Shown piece after piece: positions 1 through 6,713 of a stretch of 18,904 nt of DNA (the stretch's first letter is position 1; each line of letters begins with the position of its first letter). The notes below the pieces were generated by a model, which was not told the DNA's origin, made no database searches, and saw only the letters and a program-made list of their open reading frames with translations. This DNA is from JANYCO01 sp964437245. Its GTDB lineage: Bacteria; Bacteroidota; Bacteroidia; Cytophagales; Cytophagaceae. The position numbers and the translations under genes are program-made. The stretch spans positions 1 through 18,904 of the forward strand of contig CAYTGJ010000087.1 in NCBI GenBank assembly GCA_964437245.1, given 5' to 3'.

Positions 1-726
1 CTTCCGCATACCCTTCCCCACGTTCCTTTGTTCGCGTCTCCTGAATTCGTTAAAAATTCCAAAGGAGGACTTTACGGAGCTGTCATAGAGGAAATCGACC
101 ACAGCGTAGGCCAGATCCTGAAAACACTGGAAGAAAACGGCCTCGATAAAAACACGCTGGTGATCTTCAGCAGCGACAACGGTCCATGGGAAGTAAAAGA
201 AGATCATGGGGGAAGCAACGGAGCCTTCCGCGGTGAAAAACAAACATGGTTTGAAGGTGGATTCAGGGTACCGTTGCTCGTACGCTGGCCAGGCCAGATC
301 AAAGCAGGAAGCTATTATAACCAGATCAGTTCCCAGCTCGACTGGTTCCCTACCCTGATAAGTCTTGCAGGAGGAAAACTCTCCTCCGACCGCACCTACG
401 ACGGAGAAAATATTACCGGGATACTGACGGGGACGGAAACACGAAAAGGAAATCAGATCTATTATTTCTTTGGAGGAAAACTCCGGGCCTACCGGAAAGG
501 CGACCATAAAATCGTATTCCCGTACGAGGGGAATGATGCACATTTCGGAAGAACAGCCATTCCTAAAAACGAGAACATTCTGCTTTTCAATCTTAAGAAT
601 GATCCTAACGAGACAAACGATATTGCCCTCGCAAACATCCAACTGACCAAACAACTGGCAGAAGAAGCTGCCCGGTATGTGGAATCATTGGGAACGCTTC
701 CACCTACTCGTTCTCCAAGAGAATAA
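1..726 (+). CDS. Sulfatase (arylsulfatase family), C-terminal part
   Basis: The reading frame is open from base 1 to the TAA at 724-726, so the gene starts upstream of the window and only about 241 C-terminal residues are present. A TTG at 28 is in frame but is not a credible start. Visible family features are the metal-site stretch IFSSDNGP (about residues 55-62 of the fragment), the basic/glycine stretch GGFRVP, the QLDWFPT segment typical of type I sulfatases, and a C-terminal region with LFNLKNDPNE resembling the small C-terminal domain of these enzymes. The catalytic CxPSR formylglycine motif would lie upstream and cannot be checked. Sulfatases of this type hydrolyse sulfate esters, often on polysaccharides, and in Bacteroidota usually act in the periplasm or outside the cell. 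The substrate cannot be told from this fragment. A strong terminator follows 18 bases after the stop. Confidence 0.9.
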   Translation, partial: LPHTLPHVPLFASPEFVKNSKGGLYGAVIEEIDHSVGQILKTLEENGLDKNTLVIFSSDNGPWEVKEDHGGSNGAFRGEKQTWFEGGFRVPLLVRWPGQIKAGSYYNQISSQLDWFPTLISLAGGKLSSDRTYDGENITGILTGTETRKGNQIYYFFGGKLRAYRKGDHKIVFPYEGNDAHFGRTAIPKNENILLFNLKNDPNETNDIALANIQLTKQLAEEAARYVESLGTLPPTRSPRE

Positions 727-744
727 AACATAGCACTTTTAAGT

Positions 745-776
745 AAGAGGAGAGTATTGCAAACTCTCCTCTTTTT
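745..776 (+). terminator. Intrinsic terminator of the sulfatase gene
   Basis: An 11-bp perfect stem (AAGAGGAGAGT at 745-755 pairing with ACTCTCCTCTT at 763-773) encloses the 7-base loop ATTGCAA; the last stem bases run into a T tract at 772-776. It lies 18 bases after the sulfatase stop, between convergent genes. The minus-strand side lacks a good T tract, so it is best read as a plus-strand terminator. Confidence 0.9.
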
Positions 777-861
777 CATACTTGTATATGATCAGCACCT
801 CCCCATTTTTTTGTAAGCCTACTACTTTCTTCTGGCACGGCAACTTCCCCGATAAAAACAA

Positions 862-3800
862 TCATCTTATGAGCGACACACTACCTCTGAGGGTATGAGA
901 TTCTTCATTTTCATTCTGATGCTGATAATGAATTATCCAGGGATAAGTACCTATAGGCATAAGTTCTCCTCTGTAAGTACCATCCCATCGGTTGTCACTG
1001 TCAGTGCTGATGAAGATAATTTCTCCCCATCGATTGAAGATGGTCAGTTCAAAATTCTTAAAATATTTCCCGAATATTTCAAACTGATCGTTCGTTCCAT
1101 TTCCATCCGGTGAAAAAGCATCCGGCACAAACAATTTAGCAGAACAATATTCCTGCACCACCAATTGCTCCACAACAGAACAATTATACGCATCCATCAC
1201 TTCTACACTATATATACCCTCTTCATATATAGTAATACTCGAAGTAGTGATTCCCGTCCAGACAAAGTTATGTCCCGAGCTGGATTCTATCGTGAATGCC
1301 CCTTCTTCAAAACAATGCCGGACAGAATCACGTTCTAAAATTTTTATCGAAGAAGCAGGGATCCTGTATACCGTCACCTCATCCGACGCGCTGCAAAGAT
1401 GTTCGTCATAAACGATCACCTGATAACGTGTTGTTTCGGAAGGATTCACCGTAATAGTAGTCGTATGTTCTTCTCCCGGCAACCATGTATAAGTATGACC
1501 GCCGGATGCAGACAATTGAACCGGTTTCCCCGCACAAAGGGTTGTGTCGTTTCCTGCATTGACAACAGGTAACGGGTAAACATTCAAGATCTCAATCGTA
1601 TCCATATGAATACATCCATATGGATCCTCCGCCCTCACCCAATACTTACCCGGCTGCCCTGCGTTAAAGTACGCACTGGCAGAAACGGATAAATCATCAT
1701 TCCAGTAATAGAAGTCATACCCCTGTCCTGCGTACACAGCTAAAGATTGCCCCTGGCAAAGAGAAGTATCCTTTCCCAGATCCAAAGAAGAGGAAGGGTA
1801 GAAAGCGAGCTGCAGGACAACGATACTGTCACATCCGTTACTACCATTTAACGTATCACTGTAGGTACCTGCCTGGTTGTACAGATGAGTTCCAATCGCC
1901 ACCGACTCACCAGGACAAATGGTTTTATGTTGAGTAAACACATTTGGTATAGCAATAGGATAAAAAGCATGTAGAGTATCCTTACATCCGTTCAGATCGG
2001 TTATTTTAGTCACCTTATAAACCCCTGTATCCGCAGGAACAATTGGGTCCAGCACCAGACTATCTCCATAAAAAACAGATTGATCAGGCCTTGTCCAGGT
2101 ATAGTAATAATAATCAGAAGAAGGATAGATAAGACGCACCTGGCCGCAGGTTTTCACCGCGGAAATAGGAGTGAAAGCCAGGGTATCAATAAAAAACTGT
2201 TTGATAGAGGCATTCCCACATATATCGTAAATACGGGCAGTATAGGTACCCGGCGTATGAATCGTAAAGAGATTAGAATTTTGTACAGGAAAAGTATGAG
2301 GACCGGAGATGATTTCATACTGATAAGGAGGCACCCCTTTGGAACTGTCGGGCTGTAAAACCATATTGAAAGAATTTTTACATTTTATCGAATTGCCTGT
2401 CTGTATCTCCGGGATTTCATATCCCTCAATCATAAGGGTATCTTTATGTACCCAGCAGGAATGATAGTGATCATTGAGATAATTATCTCCATAACTCCCG
2501 GGTTCAAACTCAAAGGTCACCTCATACTGGCCTGAAGGTACATTTAAGACAGAGTCCGTATTTATTCTATTAAAGTATTCTTTATGACGTACGATAGCCC
2601 CTGTAGAAATATTTTTCACGATCATGGTAGCCTTTGACGTTGAATAATAAATTTTATTCTGTCCCAAACATCCTTTTTTATAAGAAAGGCTTTTAGTTAA
2701 GCTGGGCACATCCGCCGGTCTGATAATGAAAGAATCAAACACTTCATGACCACATTGATCAATTACTTTAAAAGTGTAAGTCCCCATAGCCAGATTTTCA
2801 ATAAAAAAATATTGGCCGATATATCCTACCGGAATTGTATCCGGATAAGAATAAGTATCTGTATAAACAAAATCAGGCTGGGTACTTCCAAGCACAGAAG
2901 GACCGGAAAGCATAATGAGGCTTGGAGTAGAAGTAAATCCCGAGACCTGTATCCGATAGGTTCCGACTACAGAATCAAGACAGCCAATGCGTTGAACAAT
3001 ATCTTTGTTGACAATCCGGGGTCCTGCCTGAGCAGGAATCGTATAATTTTGCTGAAAGGTTTGCCCGCAACCATCTCTGATAATTAATTTATAGGTTTTA
3101 TTGATCTCCACAGGTTTGATCGATACACCATAAATTCTTTTAGTAAAAACCTCCTGAGGCGTAGCAGTGATCGTTCCGGCATCCACAATAGTATTCGTGG
3201 CAATATCGGTAAAAGAATACGTTACCGGAGCTTTAAGTCCATCATAGTAATAAGTATCCATTGTATTGTCAAATCTTGGAGTGACGACCGTTCCGCAATT
3301 GCTGTAAGTATATTTAGGATAAAACGTGAATGGGAAGATCGTATGAGAAGTCGTAATACTGTCTCCACAGGCATTCTCCACAGTCACCCTCACATTGTCT
3401 CCATAAGTAATGTTCGGTACAATCTGTCCGACGCGGACCATTCTGGGGTTCCCATGCAACAAACTGGTATCATAGGTAGTAGGATTGAGGGTAGTGAATG
3501 TACCATTCTTAGTCCGATATTTGAAAGAAAGCGGAAACCGGATGTCATTTAAGACAATGAGTGAATAAATATACATCGAATCACAGCCCACCTTTATACT
3601 TGTATTGCCCGTATACCAATTCATTTTAGTATTAGGATTTTCAAGGGTCACTACCAGGGTTCTAAAACTCCCGCAAGCATCCGTAACCCTCATTGTATAA
3701 TTTCCGGCAGGAAGATTTTCAAATGTATCATGAGATTGAGGAGAACTGGTAACAGCAGAAGGAGCAATTAACTGCCACATAAAAGGTCCCTTCCCTGCCC

Positions 3801-4212
3801 CTGAATTCAGGTTTCCGACGATTTTTCCATTATTGCCTCCGACACAATAGGGAGCTGTTTTAACAGGATTAAAATCAAGAGGGATATAATTCCCGGTGAT
3901 CAATGTTGTATAAGCGATACTGTTTCCAATGCCATCCGCTATCTTGACGGTATAGTTTCCTTTCGGAAGCGCATTAAAAACATTTCCTGTCTGGGCCGGC
4001 TGTGTGACAGGCCCTGAAACAATACTATAGAGTAATGGATGACTGCTTTTCGCATATACACTTATACTCCCATTGTTCGGACAGGAACTTTCCATCGTTT
4101 TTACAGAGTCAATATGTATCTGGCTATAAGATCCATGCGCCAAAAAGCACAAAAACAAACTGAAAATCAACACATTAATTCTGTCGAGGTAATTATAGCG
4201 AACCAGTGGCAT
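862..4212 (-). CDS. Large secreted protein with T9SS type B (gliding-motility-associated) C-terminal sorting domain
   Basis: The frame is open from 4389, but I place the start at ATG 4212-4210. It is followed at once by a good signal peptide: a basic N-terminus, then the hydrophobic run NVLIFSLFLCFLAHGSYS with likely cleavage near SYS-Q. The 59 residues upstream look non-coding in character. From 4212 the protein has 1,116 residues. The body holds several ~100-residue beta-rich modules with a recurring G-x-Y-x-hydrophobic-x-D-x-C-G pattern (GNYTMRVTDACG, GTYTFKVIDQCG, GTYTARIYDICG). These are followed by Ig/PKD-like modules beginning ICPGES, LCQGQS and LCAGKP. The last ~90 residues begin FVPDAFSPDGNGTNDQFEI and contain FNRWGEIIF and RWDGTY, the hallmark of the type B T9SS sorting domain (CHU_C / TIGR04131-type). 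It is probably exported and attached at or released from the cell surface as an adhesin-like protein; the ligand is unknown. Repeat copies A and B lie directly upstream. Confidence 0.9.
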   Translation of the reverse strand: MPLVRYNYLDRINVLIFSLFLCFLAHGSYSQIHIDSVKTMESSCPNNGSISVYAKSSHPLLYSIVSGPVTQPAQTGNVFNALPKGNYTVKIADGIGNSIAYTTLITGNYIPLDFNPVKTAPYCVGGNNGKIVGNLNSGAGKGPFMWQLIAPSAVTSSPQSHDTFENLPAGNYTMRVTDACGSFRTLVVTLENPNTKMNWYTGNTSIKVGCDSMYIYSLIVLNDIRFPLSFKYRTKNGTFTTLNPTTYDTSLLHGNPRMVRVGQIVPNITYGDNVRVTVENACGDSITTSHTIFPFTFYPKYTYSNCGTVVTPRFDNTMDTYYYDGLKAPVTYSFTDIATNTIVDAGTITATPQEVFTKRIYGVSIKPVEINKTYKLIIRDGCGQTFQQNYTIPAQAGPRIVNKDIVQRIGCLDSVVGTYRIQVSGFTSTPSLIMLSGPSVLGSTQPDFVYTDTYSYPDTIPVGYIGQYFFIENLAMGTYTFKVIDQCGHEVFDSFIIRPADVPSLTKSLSYKKGCLGQNKIYYSTSKATMIVKNISTGAIVRHKEYFNRINTDSVLNVPSGQYEVTFEFEPGSYGDNYLNDHYHSCWVHKDTLMIEGYEIPEIQTGNSIKCKNSFNMVLQPDSSKGVPPYQYEIISGPHTFPVQNSNLFTIHTPGTYTARIYDICGNASIKQFFIDTLAFTPISAVKTCGQVRLIYPSSDYYYYTWTRPDQSVFYGDSLVLDPIVPADTGVYKVTKITDLNGCKDTLHAFYPIAIPNVFTQHKTICPGESVAIGTHLYNQAGTYSDTLNGSNGCDSIVVLQLAFYPSSSLDLGKDTSLCQGQSLAVYAGQGYDFYYWNDDLSVSASAYFNAGQPGKYWVRAEDPYGCIHMDTIEILNVYPLPVVNAGNDTTLCAGKPVQLSASGGHTYTWLPGEEHTTTITVNPSETTRYQVIVYDEHLCSASDEVTVYRIPASSIKILERDSVRHCFEEGAFTIESSSGHNFVWTGITTSSITIYEEGIYSVEVMDAYNCSVVEQLVVQEYCSAKLFVPDAFSPDGNGTNDQFEIFGKYFKNFELTIFNRWGEIIFISTDSDNRWDGTYRGELMPIGTYPWIIHYQHQNENEESHTLRGSVSLIR

Positions 4213-4400
4213 ATTTTGATATTTTATAATACTACCAGAAGTACTATAAAAAGTAACCCACTCTGCCTGAGAAGATACTGGCTTTATGAGGGAATAAAAA
4301 CGGGGAACAGATTCTTGCTTTAATAGTCCCCCGAAAAAAGCTTGTACAACGTTCACAAATCCGTTTACTTCCCTTTCACTCTCTAACATAAAAGACAGGC

Positions 4401-4530
4401 CGCTGGTGCAAGTCTGTGACTTGTACCTTTTATTTTGTAGTCCTCTGGACGGTGAATCAGGTCTGGCATAAAATAGTATTCCTACTTTTAACCTCGAAAA
4501 AATATATCAATCATTCTTTTTAATATTTCG
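4401..4530 (+). repeat. Dispersed repeat, copy A (3'-truncated)
   Basis: This stretch matches the first ~130 bases of copies B (4545-4755) and C (9692-9908). Shared landmarks are the CAAGTCTGTGACTTGTACC stem-loop, TTTTATTTTGTA, TCCTCTGGA, GGTGAATCA, ATAGTATT, ACCTCGAAAAA and CATTCTTTTTAATATTTCG. The match stops after ATTTCG, and copy B begins 14 bases later in the same orientation, so A appears truncated at the junction. Its left stem-loop (4405-4427) has one G in place of the A seen in copy B, still able to pair as G-U. Confidence 0.85.
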
Positions 4531-4544
4531 GATCCCCGCTGGCG

Positions 4545-4755
4545 GCTGGTACAAGTCTGTGACTTGTACCTTTTATTTTGTAATCCTCTGGATGGTGAAT
4601 CATGTCTGACAGAAAATAGTATTTGTACATTTAACCTCGAAAAATATATTACCCATTCTTTTTACTATTTCGTATCTTCTACTTTCGTTTTTAATAAGTC
4701 CGCCCAGAGGGCTATGACATAGTAGACACAAGCGATACGCTTGCGCCAGCAGGAT
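4545..4755 (+). repeat. Dispersed repeat, copy B (full length, ~211 bp)
   Basis: This full-length copy is shared with 9692-9908. The left end has a perfect stem-loop at 4548-4570: GGTACAAGTC, loop TGT, GACTTGTACC. The right end has GTAG (4722-4725), three bases, then a second stem-loop, CAAGCG-ATA-CGCTTG (4729-4743), and CGCCAGCAGGAT where homology to copy C ends. CGCCCAGAGGGCTATGA before the right hairpin is nearly invariant and recurs in the divergent copy D. No protein is credibly encoded. GTAG plus hairpin resembles REP elements mobilised by RAYT transposases; a MITE is the alternative. No transposase is in the window. Confidence 0.88.
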
Positions 4756-4866
4756 ACATGGAGGAAGAATAAAAGCTATTCTTTCTGATGCAATAATTCC
4801 AAAGCGGTGCATTGATTTTGTGTCCTCACATTACCCTCTCCCTTGTTCGGTTACATTTTTTTTGTT

Positions 4867-5778
4867 TTAGTGAAAAGAAGCCCTGAATTCCAGTGGACTC
4901 TGGTTGGTTTTACTCCTGAATAGTTTACTGAACGATTGCGGATGTTCAAACCCCAGTTGAAAAGCGATTTCGCTGACCGACAAATCCGTGGTAGATAGTT
5001 TTTCTTTTGCAGTTTCGATCAGTTTATTGTGTATATGCTGCTGTGTGTTTTGCCCGGTGTGTTTCCGTAGCATATCACTTAAATAGTGCGATGATACATT
5101 CAACAAATCAGAAAAATACAGCACATTGGGCAGTCCGTTATTTTCAGGTTGTCCGGTCATAAAATAGTCGGATAGCAAATCTTCAAATTTTGCAACTATA
5201 GCCTGGTTAGCATTTTTCCGGGTAATGAATTGCCGCCCATAATAACGATTGGTATAGTTCAGTAACAGTTCTAACTGAGCGATCATTACATCCTGACTGT
5301 GTACATCAATTGAAGTATTATATTCCTGTGCAATATTGTGAAAAATGCTTTCAATCAAAGCCTCTTCATTAGCCGATAAATGCAGTGCCTCGCTCACATT
5401 GTAAGAGAAAAAACCATATTTCGTTATCGACTTTGCCAGCGGATACCCCTGTACAAAATCAGGGTGAAAAATCAACCACCATCCCTCCGCTTCGTACTGG
5501 TCTTGTATAGACATCAACTGCCCCGGCGCAGTCATTCCCAATACCCCTTCGTCAAAATCATAATGGCTTTGGCCGTACTTCAATTTACCCCTTATATTTT
5601 TCTTTAAAAAAATGCTGTACAAGTTTAAAACGGCTTTGGCATCCATCAAACCATCAGGTACCTTAAGTCCCGAAAAACTGATAAGGCTTACCATCGGGTG
5701 CAAAGGCTTCTCTATACCCGCAATGCGGTGCAGTTCAGAAACGCTGTTTATCGTTATTGGTTTTAAGCTGTTTTTCAT
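4867..5778 (-). CDS. AraC-family transcriptional regulator
   Basis: This 303-residue protein has a C-terminal AraC/XylS DNA-binding domain at about residues 198-303. The two helix-turn-helix units are visible (FSDLLNVSSHYLSDMLRKHTG at 222-242, too variable to type further, and SVSEIAFQLGFEHPQSFSKL at 267-286), followed by the typical FRSKTNQSPLEFR end. The N-terminal ~190 residues form a cupin-like or otherwise undefined sensing region. This architecture is common in Bacteroidota, where such proteins activate a small neighbouring operon in response to a small molecule; the ligand here is unknown. The start ATG (5778-5776) lies 24 bases after the stop of the DUF4334-type gene on the same strand, so the two are likely co-transcribed, the regulator second. 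Repeat copies A and B lie about 110 bases beyond its stop. Confidence 0.92.
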   Translation of the reverse strand: MKNSLKPITINSVSELHRIAGIEKPLHPMVSLISFSGLKVPDGLMDAKAVLNLYSIFLKKNIRGKLKYGQSHYDFDEGVLGMTAPGQLMSIQDQYEAEGWWLIFHPDFVQGYPLAKSITKYGFFSYNVSEALHLSANEEALIESIFHNIAQEYNTSIDVHSQDVMIAQLELLLNYTNRYYGRQFITRKNANQAIVAKFEDLLSDYFMTGQPENNGLPNVLYFSDLLNVSSHYLSDMLRKHTGQNTQQHIHNKLIETAKEKLSTTDLSVSEIAFQLGFEHPQSFSKLFRSKTNQSPLEFRASFH

Positions 5779-5802
5779 ACTTCAAATGTATAAAACATCC
5801 GT

Positions 5803-6351
5803 TTAGAATGATACTTTATAAGAGGTATTATCATCTCTTTCCATTACCCAGAAGTAAGGCTGTTCCACTCCTTTCATATCCATACAGCCCAGTACCGTAT
5901 GCTCATCTATTATTGCAAAATGGTCATAAATGGCTTTATCATCATAAATCATTGTAGCGGTCATTTTACCCCTGTGTTCCACCATTCGTAAGCGGGCTTT
6001 TGATTTCTTGGTCTGCAGAAATGGCCTTGCCAGCTTCATCAAGGTGCCTAAAAAATTGGATTTAGGAAACTTCATGTCCAGCGGAATATTTCTGGGATTT
6101 ACAGCATACAGTTCTTTTTTCCCTTTTCCGAAAAACACAAGCGGGTGTACCTCTTCGGCATTAATAAATGATTTTCCGTACCAGCCGGAAGGCACTAACA
6201 GTCCGTCCATCTGATGTCCGGTCGCAATTTCATAGCCTTTCCACTGTCCCACCATAAAATCTATTGTTGCAGGCAGTAATACATCATAAACCCTCAAAGC
6301 ATCTGCTGTACTGGCTTTTCTTGTTTTTAATATTTCTTCTATCGTTACCAT
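5803..6351 (-). CDS. GXWXG / DUF4334-type protein
   Basis: This 182-residue protein carries the GXWXG signature (GQWKG, residues 35-39) near the N-terminus. The C-terminal part, with EHRGKMTATMIYDDKAIYD and FAIIDEHTVLGCMDMKG, matches what I know of the DUF4334 domain that accompanies it. The biochemical function of this family is not established. No signal peptide is evident, so it is probably cytoplasmic. It is the first gene of a likely operon with the AraC-family regulator 24 bases downstream, which suggests that the regulator controls it. A TAATTTTG -7 element lies about 26 bases upstream of the ATG. Family assignment is by recalled motif, not by search. Confidence 0.8.
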   Translation of the reverse strand: MVTIEEILKTRKASTADALRVYDVLLPATIDFMVGQWKGYEIATGHQMDGLLVPSGWYGKSFINAEEVHPLVFFGKGKKELYAVNPRNIPLDMKFPKSNFLGTLMKLARPFLQTKKSKARLRMVEHRGKMTATMIYDDKAIYDHFAIIDEHTVLGCMDMKGVEQPYFWVMERDDNTSYKVSF

Positions 6352-6376
6352 AATGACTTCTTTTAATTTGATAAGA

Positions 6377-6384
6377 CAAAATTA
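6377..6384 (-). promoter_or_regulatory. Candidate -7 promoter element of the DUF4334/araC-like operon
   Basis: On the minus strand this reads TAATTTTG, a perfect match to the Bacteroidota -7 consensus TAnnTTTG. It lies 25 bases before the ATG at 6351. No clear TTG -33 element is seen at the usual distance, so recognition may need an activator, for example the AraC-type protein of the same operon. That last point is inference. Confidence 0.5.
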
Positions 6385-6500
6385 CGCCGGTATTCCGTCT
6401 TTGAGGTAACCGGATCGGGGTTTGTTGTAGCCCAAACGAAGATGTAAATGATTCTGAAATCGTGGAAATGGGTGACGTTGGCTAAATTAAATGAACTACT

Positions 6501-6610
6501 CCCGCAGCAGCTTGGGCTTTAGCCTGAGTGACAAATATTTTGTAGCCCTCTGGGCGGTCCTACTAAGATTAAAGTAAAAATACTAAGTAAATATAAACAG
6601 AATGACTGAA
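6501..6610 (-). repeat. Dispersed repeat, copy D (divergent, 5'-truncated, inverted)
   Basis: Read on the minus strand, this stretch contains TTCAGTCATTCT, an AT-rich stretch, then TTAGTAGGACCGCCCAGAGGGCTACA. These align in order with the right halves of copies B and C (CAGTCATTCT in copy C, then TAAGACCGCCCAGAGGGCTATGA). The terminal hairpin sequence differs (CAGGCTAAAGCCCAAGC instead of CAAGCGATACGCTTG) but occupies the equivalent place. It is a half copy in opposite orientation to A-C, in the 362-base gap between the DUF4334-type operon and the 947-residue gene. Boundaries are approximate. The rest of that gap (about 6611-6713) holds only short GC-rich palindromes without a clear role. Confidence 0.65.
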
Positions 6611-6713
6611 GGCAAGAGTAAATAATTACTGATATGCCGAATAATACGGCCAGAGGCCTCACAAATATTCGTCACGCGCGAAAACGCGAGCGACTGCAGG
6701 AGCGTACTCTGCC

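Noticed and set aside
4401..4755. CRISPR array
   Set aside because: Only two adjacent long, unequal copies, no short regular repeats with unique spacers, and no cas genes in the window.
4600..4812. 70-residue minus-strand frame in repeat copy B
   Set aside because: It lies inside the dispersed repeat, its frame spans the structured end, and the composition is not protein-like; copy C does not support it as a conserved gene.
6674..6695. GC-rich palindrome after the 947-residue gene as terminator
   Set aside because: The CGCG-AAAA-CGCG stem is short and no T tract follows on the minus strand.
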